Assembly (NCBI GenBank): GCA_032160705.1
Contig: JAVHVE010000061.1
Location: 62,001 to 126,000, forward strand
Source of the DNA: QHXM01 sp032160705
Lineage (GTDB): Bacteria > Acidobacteriota > Blastocatellia > Pyrinomonadales > Pyrinomonadaceae
DNA: 64,000 nucleotides
Direction of reading: 5' to 3'
Part shown: positions 51,631 to 59,366 of the stretch, one piece after another
Numbering within the stretch: position 1 is the stretch's first letter
How the letters are laid out: each line of letters begins with the position of its first letter
Translations under genes and position numbers: made by a program
The notes under the pieces: model-generated
Told to the model about the DNA's origin: nothing
The model's input: the letters and a program-made list of their open reading frames with translations, nothing else
The model's database searches: none

Positions 51631-53352
51631 ATGAGATACATTCTCTCCATCGTGACGTGGTTGCCGACGGTTGGCGCGATCATCATTCTGGCTCTGTTCA
51701 AGAAGGAGCAGGGGAATTGGATCAAGAAGTTCACGACCGCGTGGTTCGGCCTGACCTTCATCGCGTCGCTGTTTTTGTTTACCTATGACAAGGCGAAGGG
51801 CGGGATGCAGTTTCTGGAAGACCTGCCGTGGATTCCTGTCATCGGGGCGCGTTACCAGATGGGCGCGGACGGCGTGGCGGTGCTGCTGATTGTGCTGACG
51901 ACGCTGCTCGGCGTGATCGCCTGTCTCTCATCATGGAAGTACATCGAGAAGCGCGAGAAGGAATACTACGTCCTGCTGTTAGTTTTGCAAACGGCGGTGG
52001 TCGGTGTCTTCTCTTCGATGGATTTATTCCTGTTCTACCTCTTCTTCGAAGTCTCGCTCGTTCCGATGTATTTCCTGATCGGCATCTGGGGCGGTGAGCG
52101 CAGGTTGTATGCGGCCATCAAGTTTTTCCTGTACACGCTGGTTGGCTCGGTCGTGATGCTGCTCGGCGTTTTGAAGATGTACTTTCTGACGCAGGATGCT
52201 GCGCTGATTTCGCGGATTACCCAGACCACGGTCAATAACCTTGCCGGTAATGCTGAGGCCGCGAATCTGGTTTCCACCTCGCTACAGGCTGCGGCGACCA
52301 ATGGTACGGGAACTTTCAATATCATCTTAATGCAGGCGATGGGTTCGGTGATGGAGATGGGCACGATGCAGGTCTTGCTCTTCTTCGCCTTTGCGCTCGG
52401 CTTTGCGATCAAAGTCCCGATGTGGCCGTTTCATACCTGGCTGCCGGACGCGCACGTCGAAGCTCCAACAGCAGGGAGCGTGATCCTCGCGGGCATTTTG
52501 CTGAAACTCGGCACATACGGTTTCTTCCGTTTCAATCTGCCGATGTTTCCGAAAGCCTCAATGGATGAAAGCTACTTTGGCGGCTTTGGCGTGAGGAGCG
52601 TAATGGTCTTCCTTGCCCTTGTCGGCATCATCTATGGGGCGCTGGCGGCGATGTATTTCGTCGTCAAAAAGGATGGGGACGTGAAGAAGCTGGTCGCTTA
52701 TTCTTCCGTCTCTTCGATGGGCATCGTGATCCTGGGGCTGTTCGCTATGAACCCGAACGGCGTCAACGGCGCGGTGCTGCACATGATTAATCACGGCATC
52801 TATTCAGGCGCGCTCTTCCTGCTGGTCGGCATCATCTACGAGCGGCGACACACGCGGATCGTCTCGGAGTTTGGCGGGCTCTCGCACGTCATGCCCGGCT
52901 ACGCCGCTGTCTTTCTGGCGATGGCGATGACGGCCATCGGATTGCCGCTCCTGTGCGTTTTCATCTCGGAATTCTTAGCGATGCGCGGCGCGTTTGAAGC
53001 CAATCCGTGGTGGGCTGGTTGGGCTGCGCTCGGAATCATTTTGAACGCGGGCTACATGCTCTGGCTCTATCAACGCATGTTCTTCGGCAACATCGAGAAT
53101 CCGAAGAACAAGAATCTGCCGGACATGACGGGACGCGAGTGGGCTTACATGACGCCGCTCATCATCCTCTCATTGTGGATCGGCGTCTACCCGAAGACGT
53201 TTGTTGATTACATTCAAAAGCCGGTCGCAGCGGTCGTGCGGCAGGTGAGGCCGGATTACCCGATACCGGGCATGCCTCCAACGGCAGAGCCGAGAACAAC
53301 GATGAAGGTCGAAAAGCAGGAAACAGGAGACAGAATACAGAAGTCAGAATAA
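51631..53352 (+). CDS. nuoM: NADH-quinone oxidoreductase subunit M
   Basis: 573 residues, slightly long. Antiporter-like core: DLFLFYLFFEVSLVPMYFLI, GSVVMLLGVLKMYFL, AFALGFAIKVPMWPFHTWLP, DAHVEAPTAGSVILAGILLK, VAYSSVSSMGIVILG and GAVLHMINHGIYSGALFLLV. The conserved Glu in the FFEVSLVPMYFLIG helix and Lys in AIKVPMWPFHTW are present. The C-terminal tail EKQETGDRIQKSE is palindrome-coded, including the TAA. NuoM is the middle proton-pumping subunit. Confidence 0.94.
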   Translation: MRYILSIVTWLPTVGAIIILALFKKEQGNWIKKFTTAWFGLTFIASLFLFTYDKAKGGMQFLEDLPWIPVIGARYQMGADGVAVLLIVLTTLLGVIACLSSWKYIEKREKEYYVLLLVLQTAVVGVFSSMDLFLFYLFFEVSLVPMYFLIGIWGGERRLYAAIKFFLYTLVGSVVMLLGVLKMYFLTQDAALISRITQTTVNNLAGNAEAANLVSTSLQAAATNGTGTFNIILMQAMGSVMEMGTMQVLLFFAFALGFAIKVPMWPFHTWLPDAHVEAPTAGSVILAGILLKLGTYGFFRFNLPMFPKASMDESYFGGFGVRSVMVFLALVGIIYGALAAMYFVVKKDGDVKKLVAYSSVSSMGIVILGLFAMNPNGVNGAVLHMINHGIYSGALFLLVGIIYERRHTRIVSEFGGLSHVMPGYAAVFLAMAMTAIGLPLLCVFISEFLAMRGAFEANPWWAGWAALGIILNAGYMLWLYQRMFFGNIENPKNKNLPDMTGREWAYMTPLIILSLWIGVYPKTFVDYIQKPVAAVVRQVRPDYPIPGMPPTAEPRTTMKVEKQETGDRIQKSE

Positions 53353-53420
53353 AGAGGCGGCGACCACATTCACAGATTTTCTTTTCTTCTGACTCCTGAC
53401 TCCTGACTTCTGGATTCTGA
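53316..53420. repeat. Word-built palindrome, ACAGAAG family, copy 7
   Basis: Left arm CAGGAAACAGGAGACAGAAT then ACAGAAGTCAGAA, loop AGAGGCGGCGACCACATTCA then CAGATTTTC, right arm TTCTGACTCCTGACTCCTGA. It supplies the nuoM stop codon and ends 5 bases before the nuoN ATG. Confidence 0.92.
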
Positions 53421-53425
53421 TTGTT

Positions 53426-54988
53426 ATGTTTCTTCAAGCCAACAGCATCGAGCTTTATAAGTTGAGCGATCTGCAATTGATCGCGCCGGAGATTATTCTG
53501 ACCGTCTGCGCGTGCGTCGTGCTCATCATGGAAGTCGTCCTGCCGTACAAGAAGAGCAAGTGGACGGCCTACTTCGCGTTGGTCGGCATCGCGCTCGCGG
53601 TTGTCTCTCTCGTCGCGCTCTTTTTCGGCATGGGGGGCTTTCAAAGTCTGAAAGCCACGGGCGCTCTGCCCGCCGTAAATGGTTTCTACGGCATGATCCG
53701 CCTGGATGGGTTCGCTCTCGTCTTCAAATTAATCTTTCTCCTGGCGGCGGCGCTCTCGATTGCGATTGCGATGCGCTTTCTGGACATCGAAGGAGAGCAG
53801 CACGGCGAGTATTACGCGCTCGTTTTGTTCGCCACAACGGGGATGATGTTTTTGGCTTGCGGCTACGATCTCATCACGCTTTTCATCAGCCTGGAATTGA
53901 TGGCGCTGACGTTCTACGTGCTGGTGGCTTTCACCAAGCGGCAGAAGCGTTCAAACGAAGCCGCGATGAAATACTTTCTCTTGGGAGCGTTCTCGTCCGG
54001 GATTCTGCTCTACGGGATGTCCATGCTCTACGGCGTCGCGGGCTCGACGAATCTAGGCGACATTTCTCATGCTGTCAGCGCCGCCTTAACGTCAAGCGAC
54101 CCGACGGGTGCGACGACAATACTTCCGCTGCGCCCGCTGCTCCTGCTCGGCATGATTGCGATGGCTGCCGGGTTGTTCTTCAAAATCTCTGCCGTCCCGT
54201 TTCACATGTGGGCACCTGACGCCTACGAAGGCGCACCGACATCCGTCACCGCGTTTCTTTCCACCGGGTCGAAAGCCGCGAGCTTCGCGCTTTTCGCGCG
54301 CATCTTCATGGAGGCGCTGCCTGCGATGCGCGCCGATTGGGCTCCGCTGCTCGGACTCGTCGCCGCCATCACTATCCTGGTGGGCAACTGGGCTGCCGTC
54401 ACACAGGAGAACTCAAAGCGGCTACTCGCCTATTCGTCAATCTCGAATGCGGGTTATCTCCTGCTCGGCCTGATCGCCATGAACCAGTATGGCTACATCG
54501 GCCTGGTCATCTACCTGCTCGTCTACACGCTGATGAATCTGGGTGCGTTCGGCATCATCATCAGCCTCAGACGACGAGGCATCATCGGCGACAACGTTGA
54601 CGATTTGACGGGACTCGCGGAGAAAGCTCCTGGGATGGCGATTATGATGACCATCTTCATGCTCTCTCTCGGAGGCTTGCCCATCACAGGAGGTTTCATC
54701 GGGAAGTATTTTCTCTTCGGCGGACTCTTGCAGCGAGGCCAGACGGAAGGCAAGTCCTGGTACTACTGGCTGGCCATCTGGGCGATCCTCAACACGGTTG
54801 TCTCCTTTTACTATTACGTGCGCTTTATCCGCGCCATGTACTTGAGCGACCGCGTGGCCGATGCGCGACCGCTCTCGCTCTCTCCGGCGCTCAAGACTGC
54901 GCTCGTCGTCTCGCTGGTTGGAATCATTTTCATAGGCATCTACCCGCAGCCATTTATTGACCTCGCCAGACAACTGATGCCCCACTGA
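53426..54988 (+). CDS. nuoN: NADH-quinone oxidoreductase subunit N
   Basis: 520 residues, normal to slightly long. It opens with LSDLQLIAPEIILTVCACVV. It has antiporter-like motifs LEGEQHGEYYALVLFATTGM-like region (IEGEQHGEYYALVLFATTGM), ISLELMALTFYVLVAFTKRQ, KISAVPFHMWAPDAYEGAPT, and RLLAYSSISNAGYLLLGLIA. The last gene of the nuo cluster; after it the cluster ends without nuoE, F or G. No strong terminator is visible in the 86-base gap that follows. Confidence 0.95.
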   Translation: MFLQANSIELYKLSDLQLIAPEIILTVCACVVLIMEVVLPYKKSKWTAYFALVGIALAVVSLVALFFGMGGFQSLKATGALPAVNGFYGMIRLDGFALVFKLIFLLAAALSIAIAMRFLDIEGEQHGEYYALVLFATTGMMFLACGYDLITLFISLELMALTFYVLVAFTKRQKRSNEAAMKYFLLGAFSSGILLYGMSMLYGVAGSTNLGDISHAVSAALTSSDPTGATTILPLRPLLLLGMIAMAAGLFFKISAVPFHMWAPDAYEGAPTSVTAFLSTGSKAASFALFARIFMEALPAMRADWAPLLGLVAAITILVGNWAAVTQENSKRLLAYSSISNAGYLLLGLIAMNQYGYIGLVIYLLVYTLMNLGAFGIIISLRRRGIIGDNVDDLTGLAEKAPGMAIMMTIFMLSLGGLPITGGFIGKYFLFGGLLQRGQTEGKSWYYWLAIWAILNTVVSFYYYVRFIRAMYLSDRVADARPLSLSPALKTALVVSLVGIIFIGIYPQPFIDLARQLMPH

Positions 54989-55074
54989 CCTCTGCCCGCT
55001 GCCGACGAGGTTTGTGTTGATAAAATTCTGGCAGAAGTTCAACGGATGATTCTTCAGACAGGAGAATAAGAAAC

Positions 55075-55350
55075 ATGAAAAACAGACACACGCGCCTCTC
55101 ATTTCTAATCGTCGTCCTGGCTTTGACCGCTCAACTTTCTTTTATCTCTCCCTCCACTCAGGCACAGAACACGAATTCGTCTACCACGTCGGAGGAGATG
55201 GGTCGCCAGGAAGACCGCGGCGGCTCACGTTCTTCCTGGCGCTGCCGTCGAAGGTGTACTGATGCTTACCGCAGATGCCTGCGGAGCGGAGGCAATGCCA
55301 GATCATGTCGCGTGCGTTTCAGAAACTGCCTGCGACGCTGCTCGCGATAG
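55075..55350 (+). CDS. Small exported Cys/Arg-rich peptide
   Basis: 91 residues with AGGAGA upstream of the ATG. A signal peptide covers residues 1-30 (FLIVVLALTAQLSFIS; cleavage near TQA-Q). A short Ser/Glu-rich pro-region ends at about residue 54. The C-terminal 37 residues hold six Cys at 57, 61, 68, 78, 85 and 89, spaced 3-6-9-6-3, and about a third of residues are Arg (CRRRCTDAYRRCLRSGGNAR, then CRVRFRNCLRRC). The symmetric CxxxC at each end resembles an alpha-hairpinin helix-turn-helix. Nothing similar is named that I know of. A disulfide-bonded, strongly cationic peptide, perhaps antimicrobial or DNA/membrane-binding, is inference. Confidence 0.72.
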   Translation: MKNRHTRLSFLIVVLALTAQLSFISPSTQAQNTNSSTTSEEMGRQEDRGGSRSSWRCRRRCTDAYRRCLRSGGNARSCRVRFRNCLRRCSR

Positions 55351-55360
55351 TACAGGGTTT

Positions 55361-55401
55361 GTTTGAGGCGACGATTTCCGCGTAGAATCGTCGCCTCAAA
55401 C
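55361..55401. repeat. Perfect 16-bp hairpin before the glycosyltransferase gene
   Basis: GTTTGAGGCGACGATT (55361-55376) pairs exactly with AATCGTCGCCTCAAAC (55386-55401), with a 9-base loop. AATTT and the ATG at 55407 follow. It could end transcription of the peptide gene or occlude the next start. Only a short A/T run follows, so a classical terminator is doubtful. Confidence 0.8.
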
Positions 55402-55406
55402 AATTT

Positions 55407-56621
55407 ATGTGGGTCTTCTACTTTTTCGCCGCGCTGCTCATCATTCAGTCTGTCATCTCGCTTCAAGGCGGCGTGCGCTATCTCTCCTACATTCGGCGCG
55501 AAACGACAAAAAGCAAGCCCGTCTTCACTCCTTACGCTTCCGTTATCGCGCCCTGTCGCGGCCTCGATCAGGGATTAAGAGAAAACTTAAGCGCGCTCTT
55601 CCTGCAAAATTACCCGGCTTACGAAATCATCTTCGTCACAGGCGAGGCAAACGATCCGGCGCTCGCAGTCATTGAAGACCTGCGCCGTGAATTTGCGTCA
55701 GCAGGCAACGTCGTTGCAAGCCGCGTCGTCGTCGCGGGTGAGGCAGCCGGGTGCGGGCAGAAAGTTCATAACCTGCGCGTGGCCGTCGGCCACACTCGCC
55801 CGGAGAGCGAGGTCTTCGTCTTCGTTGATTCGGACGCACGCCCGCGCAACGGTTGGCTGCGCTCTCTGGTCGCGCCGCTGGCGGAGGAAGGAATGGGCGC
55901 AGCCACAGGCTATCGCTGGTTTATCCCGGTCAAAGGCGGCTTCGCTTCACGCCTTCGCGCTGTCTGGAATGCCTCCATCGCTTCTGCCTTGGGCGAGCAA
56001 AGCAGTAAAAACTTTTGCTGGGGAGGCTCGACCGCCATTCGCCGCAGGCATTTTGAACGCGCGCAGGTGATGGACGAGTGGCGAGGTGCTGCCTCCGATG
56101 ATTTTGCGATGATGAGGGCGCTCAGGCGCGCGCGACTTCCCATTCATTTCGTGCCCGATTGCCTGACCGTTTCCCATGAAGATTGCAGCTTTCAAGAGTT
56201 GCTGGAATTCACCACCCGCCAATTGAAGATCACGCGCGTCTACGCCACGCCCTTCTGGCAAATAGTCCTCTTCAGCAATCTTCTCTTCGTCCTCGTCTTC
56301 TTCGGCGGCCTGGGTCTGGTCATCACGCACGCCGCGCTCGGCCTGTCCTTCACATGGCCGCTTGCTTTCATCCTCGCAATCTACTTGCTCGGAACAATGA
56401 AAGCTTACTTGCGCTGGCGAGCCGTCGGTCTTCCGCTTGCGCCATATCGTCTTGAATTGCGCCGCGACGCTTCGGCGCATCTCTTCTTATGGCCGCTCGC
56501 CTCCGCACTCTATCTCTACAACGCGCTGGCCGCGCTCTTTTCGCGCCGGATAAAATGGCGCGGCATGACCTACGAATTGAAATCACCGAGGGAAACTGTC
56601 ATCATGGAAAGGCAAAAGTAA
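55407..56621 (+). CDS. Family 2 glycosyltransferase, ceramide-glucosyltransferase/HpnI-like
   Basis: 404 residues. An N-terminal membrane helix (FYFFAALLIIQSVISLQGGV) precedes a GT-A domain: YASVIAPCRGLDQGLRENLS, FQNYPAYEIIFVTGE-like LFLQNYPAYEIIFVTGEAND, EVFVFVDSDARPRNGWLRSL (DxD-like DSDAR), then CWGGSTAIRRRHFERAQVMD and ASDDFAMMRALRRARLPIHF. Catalytic-loop FTTRQLKITRVY carries the (R/Q)xxRW-like motif. Two or three C-terminal helices follow. The fold matches GT21/HpnI-type enzymes that glycosylate membrane lipids. The last few codons (MERQK) run into a palindrome. A radical SAM gene follows. Confidence 0.85.
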   Translation: MWVFYFFAALLIIQSVISLQGGVRYLSYIRRETTKSKPVFTPYASVIAPCRGLDQGLRENLSALFLQNYPAYEIIFVTGEANDPALAVIEDLRREFASAGNVVASRVVVAGEAAGCGQKVHNLRVAVGHTRPESEVFVFVDSDARPRNGWLRSLVAPLAEEGMGAATGYRWFIPVKGGFASRLRAVWNASIASALGEQSSKNFCWGGSTAIRRRHFERAQVMDEWRGAASDDFAMMRALRRARLPIHFVPDCLTVSHEDCSFQELLEFTTRQLKITRVYATPFWQIVLFSNLLFVLVFFGGLGLVITHAALGLSFTWPLAFILAIYLLGTMKAYLRWRAVGLPLAPYRLELRRDASAHLFLWPLASALYLYNALAALFSRRIKWRGMTYELKSPRETVIMERQK

Positions 56622-56715
56622 AAAGGTAAAAGGCAAAAGTGAGGAGGAAACCTCATATAAATTAAAAGTGGGTCTCAGCCTTCCTTTTGCCTTTTTACTT
56701 TTACCTTTTTCCTTC
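56608..56715. repeat. Word-built palindrome, AAAAGGC family, copy 4
   Basis: Left arm AAAGGCAAAAGTAAAAAGGT then AAAAGGC, loop with GGGTCTCAGCCTTCC (reverse of the GGCTGAGA-type core), right arm TTTTGCCTTTTTACTTTTAC. The left end overlaps the end of the glycosyltransferase gene; the right end is 7 bases before the radical SAM ATG. Confidence 0.9.
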
Positions 56716-56722
56716 TAAGATT

Positions 56723-57844
56723 ATGCCTTCAAAAGCTGTCCAATTTGTTCAACTCCTGCGCTCGACCACGCGCGAGAAGCGTCTCGGCACGGTGATTCTC
56801 TTCGTCACCTCGCGCTGCAATGCTTTCTGCAAGACCTGCTTTTACCACGAAGAGTTAAACCGCCCCGGCGATATGACTTTCGAGCAGATCGAGAAGGTCT
56901 CGCAAACGATGTCACCCGTCACAGACCTCTGGCTTTCGGGCGGCGAGCCGATGCTGCGGCGCGACCTGACGCGCATCATTGATACGTTCATCGAGAACAA
57001 CGGTGTCAGTCGCCTCATCATCCCGACCAACGCGCTCGTTAAGGGACGCACTTATGAAGTTGTGGATCACGCACTCAGGAGTCACCCTGCGCTCGATCTC
57101 TACTTGAACATCGCGCTCGACGGTTATGGTAAAACCCATGATGAAATCAGGGGCGTGCCGGGCAACTGGGAGAAGACGCTCGATTGCATCCGTTCGCTCT
57201 ATCCGCTGAAAGAGAAGTACACAGACCGTTTTCGTTTGAATGTCAATACGGTTGTCTGTGCGGAGAATTACACGGAAATCGAAAAGCTCTCAGAGTATCT
57301 CTGGGAGAATTTCCGGCTCGACGGCCATTACTTCAACATTGTTCGCGGTGAGACGCTTGTCGGCGATGCTATCAAGCGCGTGCCGCTCGAAGTTCTGCCG
57401 GAGATGTACGAGCGCGTCTCCGCTCTGACCAAGCGTTATGGCGACCGCATGTTTGCGGGCGACGACGCGAGCAAGCGCTTTATCAAATCGGTGGCCTACG
57501 TCGGCACGATCACGACGCACTATCGCACGCAGCACGCAAATTTTGCTGAGCCGACCGCCTGGCCTTTCCCCTGCACGGCTGGCGAAACGACCGCCGTCAT
57601 TGATTACAACGGCGACGTGCGCGCCTGCGAGTTGCGCGAAAAGTTTGCCACGCTTAGCTGCTATGACTACGATTTCGGCGCGCTCTGGGCGGCGCACGAG
57701 AGACAGGCGGAACTCAATGCGATTGACGGCGGGCGTGCTTGCTGGTGTACGCACGTCTGCTTCATCCACGATTCTCTTCGCCACTCCCGCCGCGCCCTGC
57801 TTTATGAAGTGCCAAAGAACTACTTAACGCGCGAAAGATGGTGA
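56723..57844 (+). CDS. Radical SAM protein with SPASM-like C-terminal cluster domain
   Basis: 373 residues from the ATG at 56723; an upstream start at 56687 is palindrome-coded and rejected. The radical SAM [4Fe-4S] triad is TSRCNAFCKTCFYHEELNRP, with Cys 32, 36 and 39. GGEP-like sequence is LSGGEPMLRRDLTRIIDTF. After the barrel, YFNIVRGETLVGDAIKRVPL and a SPASM-like set of Cys follow: FPCTAGETTAVIDYNGDVRA, CELREKFATLSCYDYDFG, ACWCTHVCFIHDS. That suggests one or two auxiliary clusters. The reaction is unknown. The adjacent lipid glycosyltransferase hints at membrane-lipid or peptide modification. It does not resemble HpnH closely. Confidence 0.88.
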   Translation: MPSKAVQFVQLLRSTTREKRLGTVILFVTSRCNAFCKTCFYHEELNRPGDMTFEQIEKVSQTMSPVTDLWLSGGEPMLRRDLTRIIDTFIENNGVSRLIIPTNALVKGRTYEVVDHALRSHPALDLYLNIALDGYGKTHDEIRGVPGNWEKTLDCIRSLYPLKEKYTDRFRLNVNTVVCAENYTEIEKLSEYLWENFRLDGHYFNIVRGETLVGDAIKRVPLEVLPEMYERVSALTKRYGDRMFAGDDASKRFIKSVAYVGTITTHYRTQHANFAEPTAWPFPCTAGETTAVIDYNGDVRACELREKFATLSCYDYDFGALWAAHERQAELNAIDGGRACWCTHVCFIHDSLRHSRRALLYEVPKNYLTRERW

Positions 57845-57878
57845 AGAGTTTACGCGCTTCCTTCGCTTCAAAAGAGAA

Positions 57879-58631
57879 ATGAAAGCCCGGCTGAGAGTTT
57901 CCTTATCTTTATTTGCGGTCTGCCTGCTGGCGGTCTCAAGCTCATATTCGCAGACCAGGTCTTCCTCCCGCGTCGGCCAGCACCCGCACAGGTTCAAGCA
58001 GCGCGCGACCCATATCATCAGCGGCCAGTATTTGTTATTCCTCCCGCGCGATTACGGTCGGGCGCAAAAGCGTTACCCTTTAATTATGTATCTGCACGGC
58101 GGTAGTCTGCGCGGTGATGATGTCGAGAAAGTCAGGACGCTCGGGCTGCCACAAATAGTTGAGCATGACAAAACCTTTCCCTTCATCGTCGTCTCGCCAC
58201 TCTGTCCGGCGGGTGAAATCTGGACGGACACGGAGATGCTGGTCGGTATTCTGGATGAAGTGGTCGCAAATTATGCGGTTGATAGAGGGCGGGTTTATCT
58301 CACCGGGCACAGCATGGGCGGGCGCGGCACATGGTATCTCGCGTATAAGCATCCTGAAAGGTTTGCCGCGATTGCGCCGATGAGCGGCGGGCCTAACATC
58401 ACGGCCTGGGCAAACAGGCTCAAAGATATACCTGTCTGGGCATTTCACGGAGCGAAAGATGAACTCGTTCCGCTTAGTCAATCAGAAGAATTGGTCAAGG
58501 CGATCAAGGCCGCAGGCGGGAATGTCAAATTCACTGTGCTTCCCGAGAGAGACCATTTTATTCTGGATATGTACGAGAATAAGCAGCTTTATGATTGGTT
58601 CTTGCAGCACAGCAGAACAGGCGAGCACTAA
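57879..58631 (+). CDS. Exported alpha/beta-hydrolase, esterase/depolymerase-like
   Basis: 250 residues with a signal peptide (LSLFAVCLLAVSSSYSQ). The nucleophile elbow GHSMGGRGTWYLAYKHPERF carries the Ser; the oxyanion side is LIMYLHGGSLRGDDVEKV. Asp and His of the triad are plausible in FHGAKDELVPLSQSEELV and LPERDHFIL. The pattern is that of feruloyl-esterase-like or phospholipase/carboxylesterase (PHB-depolymerase-like) enzymes. Substrate is unknown. It ends 17 bases before the ATP-synthase-associated gene, and follows the radical SAM gene within 35 bases. Confidence 0.8.
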   Translation: MKARLRVSLSLFAVCLLAVSSSYSQTRSSSRVGQHPHRFKQRATHIISGQYLLFLPRDYGRAQKRYPLIMYLHGGSLRGDDVEKVRTLGLPQIVEHDKTFPFIVVSPLCPAGEIWTDTEMLVGILDEVVANYAVDRGRVYLTGHSMGGRGTWYLAYKHPERFAAIAPMSGGPNITAWANRLKDIPVWAFHGAKDELVPLSQSEELVKAIKAAGGNVKFTVLPERDHFILDMYENKQLYDWFLQHSRTGEH

Positions 58632-58648
58632 AAGCGACTTTTGTAATT

Positions 58649-58864
58649 ATGCCTGAGCGCGACACAGAAGATGTCACCCGCAAGAGCGGTCTGGTGTATA
58701 CCGCCGTCCTCTCATTCGTTATATCAACGGTCGCGTTGATGGGCTTCGGATGGTTGCTTGATCGCTGGCTTAACACAAATCCCTGGCTGTTGGTTGTAGG
58801 CATCGTACTCGGCGCAAGCGTTGGTTTCTACCAGTTCGTTCGGTTACTTTCGAGAATTTCCTGA
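58649..58864 (+). CDS. AtpZ/AtpI-family ATP synthase accessory protein (ATPase_gene1)
   Basis: 71 residues from the ATG at 58649; an upstream in-frame start inside the hydrolase gene is rejected. Two membrane helices: LVYTAVLSFVISTVALMGFG, then NPWLLVVGIVLGASVGFYQF, with FVRLLSRIS at the end. This two-helix pattern with a Gly-rich second helix matches PF09527 proteins found just before F0 genes, which are thought to help c-ring assembly or Mg2+/Ca2+ handling. It heads the local F0 gene group. Confidence 0.75.
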   Translation: MPERDTEDVTRKSGLVYTAVLSFVISTVALMGFGWLLDRWLNTNPWLLVVGIVLGASVGFYQFVRLLSRIS

Positions 58865-58931
58865 GCAAATAGAGGTCACTCGGTAACTCGACAAGAGCGC
58901 GTGCGCGTGTGTAAAATCCTTTGCTTCGAGC

Positions 58932-59366
58932 ATGAGCGAAATCGTCCATAGTGCAGGCCGCGGTGCGTTTGAGCGAGCCGATCCGGTGGCAATGGAACGC
59001 CGCCTTTTTCGCACGATGTGCATGGCGGTGGCGCTCTCAGTGATTGCCAGCGCCCCCTTTGCTCCCTGGCGCACGACGACCGGGTTATTGCTTGGCGGCA
59101 TCCTATCGCTGTTCAATCATCACTGGCTGCGTAGTTCGCTCTCCGCAGTCTTCGGCAAGGCCGAGAGCGGAAGGCGTGTGAAAATTAAGGCGGCGCGTTA
59201 TGTGCTTCGCTACTTCGTGATTGCTGGGATAGTGGCTGCTGCTTATACGCTCAATCTTGTCTCAATCGTCGCCACGCTCATTGGTCTCTGCTCTTTCGTA
59301 GCGGCGGCGATGATGGAAGCATTCACGCAGATTTATTTCATCATCGTCAATCGAGAGGAAACTTAA
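58932..59366 (+). CDS. ATP synthase subunit I-like protein
   Basis: 144 residues, four hydrophobic segments in two pairs: MAVALSVIASAPFAPWRTTT, LLLGGILSLFNHHWLRSSLS, YFVIAGIVAAAYTLNLVSIV and TLIGLCSFVAAAMMEAFTQI. The small size, place directly before atpB (atpB's ATG follows the stop at once) and hairpin arrangement fit the ATP-synt_I family. Such proteins assist c-ring assembly. The N-terminal ~35 residues are polar and unconserved. Confidence 0.72.
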   Translation: MSEIVHSAGRGAFERADPVAMERRLFRTMCMAVALSVIASAPFAPWRTTTGLLLGGILSLFNHHWLRSSLSAVFGKAESGRRVKIKAARYVLRYFVIAGIVAAAYTLNLVSIVATLIGLCSFVAAAMMEAFTQIYFIIVNREET

